Below the pieces are notes generated by a model. It had not been told where the DNA came from and did not search any database. It saw nothing but the letters and a program-made list of their open reading frames with translations. DNA of 64,000 nucleotides from Pseudomonas fluorescens (GTDB taxonomy: Bacteria > Pseudomonadota > Gammaproteobacteria > Pseudomonadales > Pseudomonadaceae), in assembly GCF_001307155.1 (NCBI RefSeq), contig NZ_CP012830.1, positions 5,144,501 to 5,208,500 on the forward strand, given 5' to 3'. This document shows positions 25,546-34,812 of this stretch, piece after piece. Numbering within the stretch: position 1 is the stretch's first letter; every line of letters starts with the position of its first letter. The position numbers and the translations under genes were made by a program.

Positions 25546-26417
25546 GTGTTGTGGCTGTTTTACGTCTGCCGCTGGCGGTGGACCTGAGTGGTTTTGTCAA
25601 ATTGCTGCAACGCATGCACGTGCCGCATCGGGTCAGCGAAGAAGCCGGTGAACAGGTGCTGTGGGTGCCGGACGCGATCAGCGAAGACGTGCGCTCGCTG
25701 TACGAACGGTTTCCTGCGGGCGATCCCGAGCATCAACTGGATATCCCGGCTGCACAAGCGAATATCCAGCGTCCAGGGTTCGTCGAGCAACTGCGCCACA
25801 GCCCGGTGACGGCGCTGATTCTGCTGCTGAGCATGATCGTCGGCGCGGTGACATTGCTCGGCGAGAACCTCGACACGATGCGCTGGCTGACGTTCCTCGA
25901 TTTTCGGGTGGTGGGCGAGTACATCCACTTCACGCCGTTGGCCGACAGTCTGGCAGCGGGGCAGTGGTGGCGTCTGGTGACGCCAATGCTGATTCACTTC
26001 GGCGTTCTCCACCTGGCCATGAACGGCATGTGGTACTGGGAGCTGGGGCGGCGTATCGAGTCGCGTCAGGGCAGTGTCAACCTGCTGGGGCTGACGTTGC
26101 TGTTCAGCCTGGTGTCGAACTACGCCCAATATTATTACGGCGGCGCGACCTTGTTCGGCGGCCTGTCCGGGGTGCTTTACGGCCTGCTCGGGCATTGCTG
26201 GATCTACCAGTTGCTGTCGCCGAACCCGGCATATCGCCTGCCTCGCGGGGTATTGGTGATGATGCTGGTGTGGTTGCTGCTGTGTATGTCGGGGCTGATC
26301 TCGATGATCGGTTTCGGCGAAATTGCCAATGCGGCGCACGTCGGCGGGTTACTCGTCGGATGCCTCACCGGTTTGTTGGGCGGCTTGTACAGTCGCCGTA
26401 GACTCTCTGTCCAATAA
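25542..26417 (+). CDS. Rhomboid intramembrane serine protease
   Basis: 291 residues. A cytosolic N-terminal domain of about 85 residues precedes six or so membrane spans. Catalytic S209 in LFGGLSGVLYG and H266 in NAAHVGGLLVG; the HFGVLHLAMNGMWYWELG motif provides the oxyanion residues. Layout matches GlpG-type rhomboids. Cleaves membrane proteins within the bilayer; native substrate unknown. Its ATG overlaps the phosphoesterase stop by 4 bp. Confidence 0.92.
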   Translation: MSVVAVLRLPLAVDLSGFVKLLQRMHVPHRVSEEAGEQVLWVPDAISEDVRSLYERFPAGDPEHQLDIPAAQANIQRPGFVEQLRHSPVTALILLLSMIVGAVTLLGENLDTMRWLTFLDFRVVGEYIHFTPLADSLAAGQWWRLVTPMLIHFGVLHLAMNGMWYWELGRRIESRQGSVNLLGLTLLFSLVSNYAQYYYGGATLFGGLSGVLYGLLGHCWIYQLLSPNPAYRLPRGVLVMMLVWLLLCMSGLISMIGFGEIANAAHVGGLLVGCLTGLLGGLYSRRRLSVQ

Positions 26418-26461
26418 ACTGCCGTCTAAATTGTGCTGTGAATAACGAGCGCGGAGACCTG

Positions 26462-26722
26462 ATGTCCTCTTTTAACGAAATGATCAAAAACATCACGCCA
26501 GAGATCTACCAGAGCCTGAAACTGGCGGTAGAGATCGGTAAGTGGTCCGACGGCGGCAAACTGACTGCCGAGCAACGCGAACTGTCGTTGCAGGCGATGA
26601 TCGCCTGGGAAGTGCAGAACCTGCCCGAGGAACAACGCACCGGCTACATGGGCCCGCAGGAATGCAGTTCGAAGTCGATTACGGTGCCGAATATCCTGTT
26701 CAAGTCGGATGCCATCCATTGA
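26462..26722 (+). CDS. DUF1315 (YeaC-like) protein
   Basis: 86 residues: MSSFNEMIKNITPEIYQSLKLAVEIGKWSDGGKLT, then EQRELSLQAMIAWE, typical of DUF1315/YeaC. Small, soluble, function unknown. The ATG is preceded by GGAGACCTG. Its stop overlaps the TTG start of the DUF2797 gene. Confidence 0.88.
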   Translation: MSSFNEMIKNITPEIYQSLKLAVEIGKWSDGGKLTAEQRELSLQAMIAWEVQNLPEEQRTGYMGPQECSSKSITVPNILFKSDAIH

Positions 26723-27549
26723 TCGAGATCGGCCGCGGTGCAATCAGCAAGATGTCGGCACGCCTCGAAGCGTCGACCGTGCAATACGCTTTTCGCCTGG
26801 GCGATACCGAGGTGCCGGTCAATCCCCTGATCGGCAGCACGGTTCGCCTGGAATACCTGGGTGCGATCCACTGCATCCATTGCGGACGCAAAACCAAAAC
26901 CAGCTTCAGCCAGGGTTACTGCTACCCGTGCATGACCAAACTGGCGCAGTGCGATGTCTGCATCATGAGTCCGGAGCGTTGCCACTATGACGCCGGGACC
27001 TGCCGTGAGCCGGCCTGGGGCGAGCAGTTCTGCATGACCGACCACGTGGTGTATCTGGCCAACTCGTCGGGCGTCAAGGTCGGGATCACCCGCGCTACAC
27101 AGCTGCCAACCCGCTGGCTCGACCAGGGCGCCAGCCAGGCATTGCCGATCATGCGCGTGTCGACCCGTCAGCAATCCGGTTTCGTCGAAGACCTGTTCCG
27201 CAGTCAGGTGGCCGACAAGACCAACTGGCGCGCCTTGCTCAAGGGTGATGCGGCACCGGTTGACCTGAAACAGATTCGTGATCAACTGTTCGCAAGCTGT
27301 GCCGAGGGCATGCAAGGACTGCAGGAGCGCTTCGGTCTGCAAGCGATTCAACCGGTATTTGATGTCGAGCCGATTGAAATCCGTTACCCGGTCGAGCAGT
27401 ACCCGGCCAAGATTGTCAGCTTCAATCTGGACAAGAACCCGATTGCCGAAGGCACGCTGTTGGGGATCAAGGGTCAATACCTGATCTTCGATACCGGCGT
27501 TATCAATATTCGTAAATACACGGCCTACCAGCTCGCCGTGCATCAGTAA
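26719..27549 (+). CDS. DUF2797 family protein with CxxC clusters
   Basis: 276 residues if begun at the TTG of the TTGA overlap (26719), which gives the family N terminus IEIGRGAISKMSARLE; an ATG at 26752 is an alternative. Four cysteine pairs suggest a zinc ribbon: CIHC, CYPC, CDVC, plus CHYDAGTCREP. The region VVYLANSSGVKVGITRATQLPTRWLDQGA resembles a GIY-YIG-like fold. Function unknown. Cotranscribed with the DUF1315 gene and probably with pepN (12 bp gap). Confidence 0.83.
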   Translation: MIEIGRGAISKMSARLEASTVQYAFRLGDTEVPVNPLIGSTVRLEYLGAIHCIHCGRKTKTSFSQGYCYPCMTKLAQCDVCIMSPERCHYDAGTCREPAWGEQFCMTDHVVYLANSSGVKVGITRATQLPTRWLDQGASQALPIMRVSTRQQSGFVEDLFRSQVADKTNWRALLKGDAAPVDLKQIRDQLFASCAEGMQGLQERFGLQAIQPVFDVEPIEIRYPVEQYPAKIVSFNLDKNPIAEGTLLGIKGQYLIFDTGVINIRKYTAYQLAVHQ

Positions 27550-27561
27550 AAGGACTCCAGC

Positions 27562-30219
27562 ATGCGCACCGAACAACCGAAGATGATCTACCTGAAGGAC
27601 TATCAGGCGCCCGAGTACCTGATCGACGAGACGCACCTGACCTTCGAGTTGTACGAGGACCACAGCCTGGTCCATGCGCAACTGGTGATGCGCCGCAATC
27701 CGGCGCGTGGCCCGGGCCTGCCGCCGCTTGTCCTGGATGGCCAGCAACTCGAGCTGCTGTCAGTAGCCTTGGGTGACAGCGATCTCACTGCCGGTGACTA
27801 TCAGTTGACGGAGAACCACCTGACCCTGCACCCGACCAGCACCAGTTTCACGGTCGATACCAGCGTGCGGATTCATCCGGAAACCAATACCGCGCTGGAA
27901 GGCCTGTACAAGTCCAGCGGGATGTTCTGCACCCAGTGCGAGGCCGAGGGCTTTCGCAAGATCACCTATTACCTCGACCGCCCGGATGTGATGAGCAAGT
28001 TCACCACCACGGTGGTCGCCGAGCAGCACAGCTATCCGGTACTGCTGTCCAACGGCAACCCGATTGCCTCCGGTCCCGGTGAAGACGGTCGGCACTGGGC
28101 GACCTGGGAAGATCCGTTCATGAAACCGGCCTACCTGTTCGCGCTGGTCGCCGGTGACTTGTGGTGCGTTGAAGACACTTTCACCACCATGACCCAGCGC
28201 AGTGTGGCGCTGCGCATTTACGTCGAGCCGGAAAACATCGACAAGTGCCAGCACGCCATGAACAGCCTGAAGAAGTCCATGCGCTGGGACGAAGAAGTCT
28301 ATGGTCGCGAGTACGACCTGGACATCTTCATGATCGTTGCGGTCAACGACTTCAACATGGGCGCCATGGAGAACAAGGGTCTCAATATCTTCAACTCCAG
28401 CTGCGTGCTGGCCCGTGCCGAAACCGCGACCGATGCCGCGCACCAGCGGGTTGAAGCGGTGGTGGCCCACGAATACTTCCACAACTGGTCAGGCAACCGC
28501 GTGACCTGCCGCGACTGGTTCCAGCTGTCGCTCAAGGAAGGTTTCACGGTGTTCCGTGACGCCGAGTTCTCCGCCGACATGCACTCGCGCACCGTCAAGC
28601 GCATCGAGGACGTGGCCTACCTGCGTACGCACCAGTTCGCCGAAGATGCCGGCCCGATGGCCCATGCGGTACGCCCGGATGCGTTCATCGAGATTTCCAA
28701 CTTCTACACCTTGACCGTCTACGAGAAAGGTTCGGAAGTGGTGCGCATGATCCGCACCTTGCTCGGTGCCGAAGGTTTCCGTAAAGGCAGCGACCTGTAT
28801 TTCGAACGTCACGATGGCCAGGCGGTCACCTGCGACGATTTCATCAAGGCCATGGAAGATGCCAACGGCGTCGACCTGACCCAGTTCAAACGCTGGTACA
28901 GCCAGGCCGGTACACCGCGTCTGGCGGTGAGCGAGTCTTACGATGCGGCGGCGAAAACCTACAGCCTGACCTTCCGCCAGAGCTGCCCGGCGACCCCGGA
29001 CAAGGTTGAAAAACTGCCGTTCGTGATTCCGGTCGAACTGGGCCTGCTGGACAGCAAAGGTGCGGCGATTGCTCTGCGGTTGGCCGATGAAGCGGCCGCT
29101 GACGGGACTTCCCGCGTGCTGTCGGTGACTGAGGCTGAGCAAACCTTCACTTTCGTCGATATTGCTGAACAACCGTTGCCCTCGCTGTTGCGCGGCTTCT
29201 CGGCGCCGGTGAAACTGAGCTTCCCGTACAACCGCGATCAGCTGATGTTCCTGATGCAGCACGACAGCGACGGTTTTAACCGTTGGGAAGCCGGCCAGCA
29301 ATTGTCGGTGCAGGTGTTGCAGGAACTGATCGCTCAGCATCAAGCGGGTCAGGCGTTGGTGCTGGATCAGCGACTGATCAGCGCATTGCGCACGGTGCTG
29401 GCGGACGAAAGCCTGGATCAGGCCATGGTCGCCGAAATGCTCTCGCTGCCAAGCGAGGCCTACCTGACCGAAATCAGCGAAGTGGCGGATGTCGATGCGA
29501 TTCACGCAGCCCGTGAATTCGCCCGCAAGCAACTGGCGGACAGCTTGTTCGATGCGCTGTGGCTGCGTTATCAGGCCAATCGCGAGCTGTCGAAGCAAAC
29601 TGCTTACGTTGCCGAAGCCGAGCACTTCGCCCGTCGTAGCCTGCAAAACATTGCGTTGTCCTACCTGATGCTCAGTGGCAAGCCAGAAGTGCTGGCAGCG
29701 GCCCTTGAGCAGTTCGATGCCTGCGACAACATGACCGAGCGCTTGACGTCGTTGGCGGTGCTGGTGAATTCACCGTTCGAGGCCGATAAGGCCAAGGCAC
29801 TGGCCAGTTTTGCCGAGCACTTCAAGGACAATCCATTGGTCATGGACCAATGGTTCAGCGTACAGGCTGGCAGCACGTTGCCGGGTGGCTTGCAGCGGGT
29901 TCAGCAGTTGATGAAGCACCCGGCGTTCAACATCAAGAACCCGAACAAGGTGCGGGCGCTGGTCGGTGCGTTTGCCGGGCAGAACCTGATCAACTTCCAT
30001 GCGGCCGATGGTTCGGGTTATCGCTTCCTTGCGGATCTGGTGATCGAGCTGAATGGCTTCAATCCGCAGATCGCTTCGCGTCAATTGGCGCCGTTGACGC
30101 GCTGGCGTAAATACGACAGCGCCCGTCAGGCGTTGATGAAGGCAGAGCTGGAGCGCATTCGCGGCTCGGGCCAGCTGTCCAGCGATGTGTTTGAAGTGGT
30201 CAGCAAGAGTCTGGCGTGA
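27562..30219 (+). CDS. pepN: Aminopeptidase N (zinc metalloprotease, M1)
   Basis: 885 residues, normal length for proteobacterial PepN. Removes N-terminal residues from peptides in the cytosol. The exopeptidase motif GAMEN is in NMGAMENKGLN (about 264-268); zinc ligands H303, H307 (HEYFHNWSGNR) and E326 (LKEGFT), with catalytic E304. Beta-sandwich N-terminal domain and a long helical C-terminal domain (from about 550). Follows DUF2797 by 12 bp with AAAGGACTCC as ribosome site. Confidence 0.97.
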   Translation: MRTEQPKMIYLKDYQAPEYLIDETHLTFELYEDHSLVHAQLVMRRNPARGPGLPPLVLDGQQLELLSVALGDSDLTAGDYQLTENHLTLHPTSTSFTVDTSVRIHPETNTALEGLYKSSGMFCTQCEAEGFRKITYYLDRPDVMSKFTTTVVAEQHSYPVLLSNGNPIASGPGEDGRHWATWEDPFMKPAYLFALVAGDLWCVEDTFTTMTQRSVALRIYVEPENIDKCQHAMNSLKKSMRWDEEVYGREYDLDIFMIVAVNDFNMGAMENKGLNIFNSSCVLARAETATDAAHQRVEAVVAHEYFHNWSGNRVTCRDWFQLSLKEGFTVFRDAEFSADMHSRTVKRIEDVAYLRTHQFAEDAGPMAHAVRPDAFIEISNFYTLTVYEKGSEVVRMIRTLLGAEGFRKGSDLYFERHDGQAVTCDDFIKAMEDANGVDLTQFKRWYSQAGTPRLAVSESYDAAAKTYSLTFRQSCPATPDKVEKLPFVIPVELGLLDSKGAAIALRLADEAAADGTSRVLSVTEAEQTFTFVDIAEQPLPSLLRGFSAPVKLSFPYNRDQLMFLMQHDSDGFNRWEAGQQLSVQVLQELIAQHQAGQALVLDQRLISALRTVLADESLDQAMVAEMLSLPSEAYLTEISEVADVDAIHAAREFARKQLADSLFDALWLRYQANRELSKQTAYVAEAEHFARRSLQNIALSYLMLSGKPEVLAAALEQFDACDNMTERLTSLAVLVNSPFEADKAKALASFAEHFKDNPLVMDQWFSVQAGSTLPGGLQRVQQLMKHPAFNIKNPNKVRALVGAFAGQNLINFHAADGSGYRFLADLVIELNGFNPQIASRQLAPLTRWRKYDSARQALMKAELERIRGSGQLSSDVFEVVSKSLA

Positions 30220-30227
30220 CCTGACCT

Positions 30228-30266
30228 CCGCTCCCGCAGGTGTTCACTCGAACCCTGCGGGAGCGG
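30228..30266. terminator. Inverted repeat after pepN
   Basis: CCGCTCCCGCAGG and CCTGCGGGAGCGG are perfect 13-bp arms with a 13-base loop, 8 bp after the pepN stop. A REP-related half element (GGGCTTGCTCGCGAAGGCGGCC) continues at its right. Likely marks the pepN transcript end. Confidence 0.6.
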
Positions 30267-30339
30267 GCTTGCTCGCGAAGGCGGCCTGACAGCCGACCAA
30301 TCTCTTGCAGGTGTACATATCCGTTGCTGCGGTAACGGC

Positions 30340-30640
30340 GGCTGGCGGTTTCGCTCTTACAGCGACTCACTTTTTCAGACGCCAAAAAGTAAGCAAAAGG
30401 CTTCGCCCCAAGCGTACGGCACCTCGCCTAGGCTCGGCGTCCCCTCACTCCGGCATTCATCAGGGGGCATCGCCTACGGTCTGCTTCGCGACGACCTCCT
30501 CTCGATGTGTCCGGCTGCGCCGTACGGCGCTGCGCGCCCACCCCCTGATGAACACCTGCGTTCGGCCTTCCGAAGGGGCGGGTGGATCAAGAGCCGGATC
30601 AAGATCAAGATCAAAGTCCAAAGCCAAAGCTCAAACCTTT
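30340..30640. repeat. Long non-coding Pseudomonas repeat element with hexamer tract
   Basis: Between pepN and the YCF48 gene (30220-30912) no coding region convinces. Instead there is a block starting with ACTTTTTCAGACGCCAAAAAGT (a hairpin), then GC-rich stretches (GGCACCTCGCCTAGGC; GGCATTCATCAGGGGGC matched by GCCC..CCCTGATGAACACC further on), ending in an imperfect 6-bp repeat tract (GATCAA/AAGCC units) at about 30584-30637. I recognise this as a block that recurs in intergenic DNA of fluorescent pseudomonads; frames through it give proline/arginine-rich nonsense. Confidence 0.6.
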
Positions 30641-30912
30641 GTGTCGGAAATTTCCGCTCAATCGCTGGTTTTTGATCATCCCTGCGAATGCCTGGTCATT
30701 CAGCGACCGTCCGTAATTCCCCCCAGTTAACAAAAGATAACGTGGCGTTGATTGTCAGACCTTTCGAAAGCTGGATAGGATAGGCCAGCTTCCGAAGGGG
30801 CTCTAGATTGCGCGTTTCAGGACTATGCTCCAAAAACCGTCAATCGCTACGAGCAACCCTGCGGCGCCCTGAAAGGTTGAATGACCTAACAATAATAATG
30901 GGGGAAAGGTCT

Positions 30913-31965
30913 ATGAGTGAGCCTGTCATGGGTGTGGGTTTATGCCGCCCGCCAGCGCTACGCAGATTCGCGTTGCTGGCTACAGCGCTCTCGCTGTTGG
31001 GTTCTGCCGTGCTGTCGGCACCCGTTTTGGCCGCTGACGCACCGGCGTCCAATACGGTCTATTCGATTGAGTCCGCCAAGTCCGCCAAGGGTCTGATGCT
31101 TGATGTTGCGCATGCAGGCAAGCGACTGGTGGCGGTCGGCGATCGTGGCCATATTCTGTATTCCGATGACCAGGGCCAGACCTGGACCCAGGCCAAGGTG
31201 CCCAGTCGGCAACTGCTGACCGCGGTCTATTTCGTCGATGACAAGCACGGCTGGGCTGTCGGTCATGACGCGCAAATTCTCGCCAGTGAAGACGGCGGCG
31301 TTACCTGGATCAAACAATTCGAAGACTTGAAGCGCGAAGCGCCGCTGCTGGCTGTCTGGTTCAAGGATGTCAGCAGCGGTTTTGCCGTGGGTGCTTACGG
31401 CGCTCTGCTGGAAACCACTGACGGTGGAAAGAACTGGGCAGATGTCGGCGATCGCCTCGATAACCCGGATCAATACCACCTCAACGCGATCGCAGCGGTA
31501 AAGGATTCCGGGCTGTTCATCGTGGGCGAGCAGGGCAGCATGTTCCGTTCCCCGGACTGGGGCCAGACCTGGGAGCGCCTTCAAGGTCCGTACCAGGGTT
31601 CGCTGTTTGGGGTGATCGGTACCGCCAAACCGGCGACTTTGCTGGCCTACGGTCTGCGCGGCAATCTGTTCCGTTCAACTGACTTTGGCAGCACTTGGGA
31701 GCAGGTCGAGCTCAAGGCTGCGCGCGGCGCGTTGGAGTTCGGTCTGTCCGGTGCGACCTTGCTCGACGACGGCAGCATCGTGATCGTTGGCAACGGCGGC
31801 AGCGTGGTGCGCAGCAGTGACGACGGCGTGACCTTCAGCGTATTCAACCGTCCCGACCGCATTTCCGTTTCGGCGGTCACGGCAGCGGGCAATGGCAACT
31901 TGATTCTGGTAGGACAGGGCGGCGTTCGCGCTACTTCGCCAATCGGCGCCGAGCTGGGCAAATAA
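30913..31965 (+). CDS. YCF48/BNR-repeat exported protein
   Basis: 350 residues. A signal peptide with a long n-region (RRFALLATALSLLGSAVLSAPVLA) precedes a beta-propeller of repeated Asp-box units: SDDQGQTWTQAK, SEDGGVTWIKQ, TTDGGKNWADV, SPDWGQTWERL, STDFGSTWEQV, SSDDGVTFSVF. The family is related to the photosystem II assembly factor YCF48; in Pseudomonas it is encoded with an MMPL/RND transporter, as here (gap of 15 bp). Likely a periplasmic partner of that transporter (inference). Start ATG 30913, GGGAAAGGTCT ahead. Confidence 0.87.
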   Translation: MSEPVMGVGLCRPPALRRFALLATALSLLGSAVLSAPVLAADAPASNTVYSIESAKSAKGLMLDVAHAGKRLVAVGDRGHILYSDDQGQTWTQAKVPSRQLLTAVYFVDDKHGWAVGHDAQILASEDGGVTWIKQFEDLKREAPLLAVWFKDVSSGFAVGAYGALLETTDGGKNWADVGDRLDNPDQYHLNAIAAVKDSGLFIVGEQGSMFRSPDWGQTWERLQGPYQGSLFGVIGTAKPATLLAYGLRGNLFRSTDFGSTWEQVELKAARGALEFGLSGATLLDDGSIVIVGNGGSVVRSSDDGVTFSVFNRPDRISVSAVTAAGNGNLILVGQGGVRATSPIGAELGK

Positions 31966-31980
31966 TAAGAAGGCGGAGCT

Positions 31981-34365
31981 ATGACATCCATGAGCAGTCA
32001 TCATCAGGACAAGGCGACGTTTCTCGAGCGCCTGATTTTCAACAACCGTCCGGCAGTGATCGTCATCTGCCTGCTGGTCAGCATTTTCCTGTTCTGGCAG
32101 GCGACGCTGATCCGGCCGTCTACCAGCTTCGAAAAAATGATCCCGCTCAAGCATCCGTTCATCGAGAAGATGCTTGAACACCGCAATGACCTGGCCAACC
32201 TTGGCAATACCGTGCGTATTTCCGTGGAAGCCACCGATGGCGACATCTTCTCCAGGGAGTACATGGAGACCCTGCGCCAGATCAACGACGAGGTGTTCTA
32301 CATATCCGGTGTCGACCGTTCCGGCCTGAAGTCGCTGTGGAGTCCGAGCGTGCGCTGGACCGAAGTGACCGAGGAGGGTTTTGCCGGCGGTGAAGTCATC
32401 CCGCAGAGCTACAACGGCTCGGCCGACAGCCTCGATCAGTTGCGCAACAACGTGCTCAAGTCCGGTCAGGTCGGTCGGTTGGTGGCCAACGATTTCAAGT
32501 CGAGCATCGTTGATATCCCGCTGCTGGAGTCCTACCCGGACCCGCAGGACCAGGGCAAGTTGCTGGCGCTGGACTACCAGAAGTTCTCCCACGAACTTGA
32601 AGACAAGATCCGCGACAAGTTCGAAAAACAGAACCCCAACGTACAGATTCACATCGTCGGTTTTGCCAAGAAGGTCGGTGACCTGATTGATGGCCTGATC
32701 ATGGTGGTCATGTTCTTCGGCGTGGCGTTCGTCATCACCCTGATCCTGTTGCTGTGGTTCACCAACTGCCTGCGCAGCACTGTGGCAGTGTTGAGCACTA
32801 CCTTGGTGGCGGTGGTCTGGCAACTCGGGTTGATGCACGCGTTCGGCTTTGGTCTGGACCCGTACTCGATGCTGGTGCCGTTCCTGATCTTCGCCATTGG
32901 TATTTCCCACGGCGTACAGAAGATCAACGGGATTGCCTTGCAGTCCAGCGATGCGGACAACGCCTTGACTGCTGCCCGGCGCACGTTCCGTCAGCTGTTT
33001 CTGCCGGGGATGATTGCGATCCTCGCGGATGCGGTGGGCTTCATTACTTTGCTGATCATCGATATCGGGGTGATTCGTGAACTGGCCATCGGCGCGTCCA
33101 TTGGCGTGGCGGTGATCGTGTTCACCAACCTGATCCTGCTGCCGGTAGCGATTTCCTACGTCGGCATCAGCAAACGCGCTGTCGAACGCAGCAAGAAAGA
33201 TGCAATCCGTGAGCATAGGTTCTGGCGTCTGCTGTCGAATTTTGCCAGCTCGAAAGTCGCCCCGGTTTCTATTCTCCTGGCGCTGATCGCCTTCGGTGGA
33301 GGCCTCTGGTACAGCCAGAACCTGAAAATCGGCGACCTCGACCAAGGTGCACCGGAGCTGCGTCCGGACTCGCGCTACAACCAGGACAACAATTTCATCA
33401 TCAAGAACTACTCCACCAGCTCCGATGTGCTGGTAGTGATGGTCAAGACCAAGGCGGAAGGCTGTTCGCGTTACGAAGCCATGGCGCCAATCGATGAGCT
33501 GATGTGGAAAATGCAGAACACCGAGGGCGTGCAGTCGGCGATTTCCCTGGTGACCGTCTCCAAGCAGATGATCAAGGGCATGAACGAGGGCAACCTGAAG
33601 TGGGAAACCCTGTCGCGTAACCCGGATGTGCTGAACAACTCCATCGCCCGCGCCGACGGCCTGTACAACAACAGTTGTTCGCTGGCGCCGGTGCTGGTGT
33701 TCCTCAACGACCACAAGGCCGAAACCCTCGACCGTGCGGTGCATGCGGTGCAGGACTTCGCCAAGGAAAACAACAAGGACGGCCTGGAGTTCATTCTGGC
33801 TGCCGGTAACGCCGGGATCGAGGCGGCTACCAACGAGGTGATCAAGGAATCGGAACTGACCATCCTGGTGCTGGTGTACATCTGCGTGGCCACCATGTGC
33901 ATGATCACCTTCCGTTCCTGGGCGGCGACCTTGTGCATCGTGTTGCCGCTGGTGCTGACCTCGGTGCTCGGTAACGCGCTGATGGCGTTCATGGGCATCG
34001 GCGTGAAAGTCGCGACCTTGCCGGTGGTGGCGCTTGGGGTGGGGATTGGCGTGGACTACGGCATCTACATTTACAGCCGCCTCGAAAGCTTCCTGCGTGC
34101 TGGCTTGCCGCTGCAAGAGGCGTACTACCAGACGCTCAAGTCCACCGGTAAAGCGGTGCTGTTCACCGGTCTGTGCCTGGCCATTGGCGTGTGCACCTGG
34201 ATCTTCTCGGCGATCAAGTTCCAGGCCGACATGGGCCTGATGCTGACCTTCATGCTGCTCTGGAACATGTTCGGTGCACTGTGGCTGTTGCCGGCCCTGG
34301 CGCGTTTCCTGATCAAGCCTGAGAAGCTCGCGGGACAGAAGGGCAACTCGTTGTTCGCTCACTGA
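31981..34365 (+). CDS. RND/MMPL-family transporter
   Basis: 794 residues with two halves, each one N-terminal span, a large periplasmic loop and a bundle of five spans (first half at about 230-400, second at 620-785). Sequences such as LVPFLIFAIGISHGVQKING and VVALGVGIGVDYGIYIYSRLESFLR show the RND span-4-type acidic/glycine motif of MMPL-like lipid exporters (SSD-type). Probably moves a hydrophobic compound across the inner membrane; substrate unknown. Paired with the YCF48 gene upstream. A strong terminator follows its stop. Confidence 0.88.
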   Translation: MTSMSSHHQDKATFLERLIFNNRPAVIVICLLVSIFLFWQATLIRPSTSFEKMIPLKHPFIEKMLEHRNDLANLGNTVRISVEATDGDIFSREYMETLRQINDEVFYISGVDRSGLKSLWSPSVRWTEVTEEGFAGGEVIPQSYNGSADSLDQLRNNVLKSGQVGRLVANDFKSSIVDIPLLESYPDPQDQGKLLALDYQKFSHELEDKIRDKFEKQNPNVQIHIVGFAKKVGDLIDGLIMVVMFFGVAFVITLILLLWFTNCLRSTVAVLSTTLVAVVWQLGLMHAFGFGLDPYSMLVPFLIFAIGISHGVQKINGIALQSSDADNALTAARRTFRQLFLPGMIAILADAVGFITLLIIDIGVIRELAIGASIGVAVIVFTNLILLPVAISYVGISKRAVERSKKDAIREHRFWRLLSNFASSKVAPVSILLALIAFGGGLWYSQNLKIGDLDQGAPELRPDSRYNQDNNFIIKNYSTSSDVLVVMVKTKAEGCSRYEAMAPIDELMWKMQNTEGVQSAISLVTVSKQMIKGMNEGNLKWETLSRNPDVLNNSIARADGLYNNSCSLAPVLVFLNDHKAETLDRAVHAVQDFAKENNKDGLEFILAAGNAGIEAATNEVIKESELTILVLVYICVATMCMITFRSWAATLCIVLPLVLTSVLGNALMAFMGIGVKVATLPVVALGVGIGVDYGIYIYSRLESFLRAGLPLQEAYYQTLKSTGKAVLFTGLCLAIGVCTWIFSAIKFQADMGLMLTFMLLWNMFGALWLLPALARFLIKPEKLAGQKGNSLFAH

Positions 34366-34382
34366 TCGAGGTTGAAAATAAC

Positions 34383-34413
34383 AAAGCCGCAACCTTCGGG
34401 CTGCGGCTTTTTT
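34383..34413 (+). terminator. Rho-independent terminator after the MMPL transporter gene
   Basis: AAAGCCGCAACC-TTCG-GGCTGCGGCTTTTTTAT: an 8-10 bp stem with a stable TTCG-type loop and a T-run, 18 bp past the stop. A REP-like hairpin (CCCTGTG..CACAGGG) follows at 34437-34468. Confidence 0.92.
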
Positions 34414-34521
34414 ATTTCTCGGATTTCACACCGCCCCCTGTGTGCGAGCCTGCTCGCTCCCACAGGGTTTGCGGTAACAATGCGCTATTATTGCTGTTTT
34501 CCCCTGAAAGACATGATTGCC

Positions 34522-34812
34522 ATGACTGCCGAAACCCTTCTCAACGCCCTTGAACACTGCGCCATGGTCGAAATCGACGGCTTGCACGCCTTCGAATTCG
34601 CTCTCGACGAAGACGACAATTTGCACATCGAATGCATGGACGGCCGAGCGGCCAAACATTGGGAATTCACCCCGGCTCAGGTTGAGGCTGCGACCTTCGA
34701 TCAAGGTCTGCAGAGCTGGTTGATCATCGGTGATTCCGGCGAGCATCGTCTGGTCTGCCTGGACGCGTTCGGCGGTAGCGACGACGAAGACGAAACCAAT
34801 GAAGATGCGTAA
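34522..34812 (+). CDS. Small acidic hypothetical protein (possibly DUF5629)
   Basis: 96 residues, strongly acidic, ending in DDEDETNEDA. The core MTAETLLNALEHCAMVEIDGLHAFEFALDEDDNLHIECMDGRAAKHWEF is typical of a short protein conserved in Pseudomonas; I think this is the DUF5629 family but am not certain. An ATG three codons upstream is also possible. The 3' end overlaps the lactonase gene by 14 bp. No function known. Confidence 0.7.
   Translation: MTAETLLNALEHCAMVEIDGLHAFEFALDEDDNLHIECMDGRAAKHWEFTPAQVEAATFDQGLQSWLIIGDSGEHRLVCLDAFGGSDDEDETNEDA

Noticed and set aside
30305..30730. 141-codon frame in the pepN-YCF48 gap
   Set aside because: Runs through the GC-rich repeat and the hexamer tract, giving low-complexity Arg/Pro/Lys sequence with no domain; better seen as non-coding repeat DNA.
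31675..34392. Very long open frame (about 905 codons) on the minus strand opposite the MMPL transporter gene
   Set aside because: Composition is His/Gln/Asp/Arg-rich with no domain; it mirrors the codon bias of the real plus-strand gene, which has clear membrane spans, a ribosome site and a terminator.
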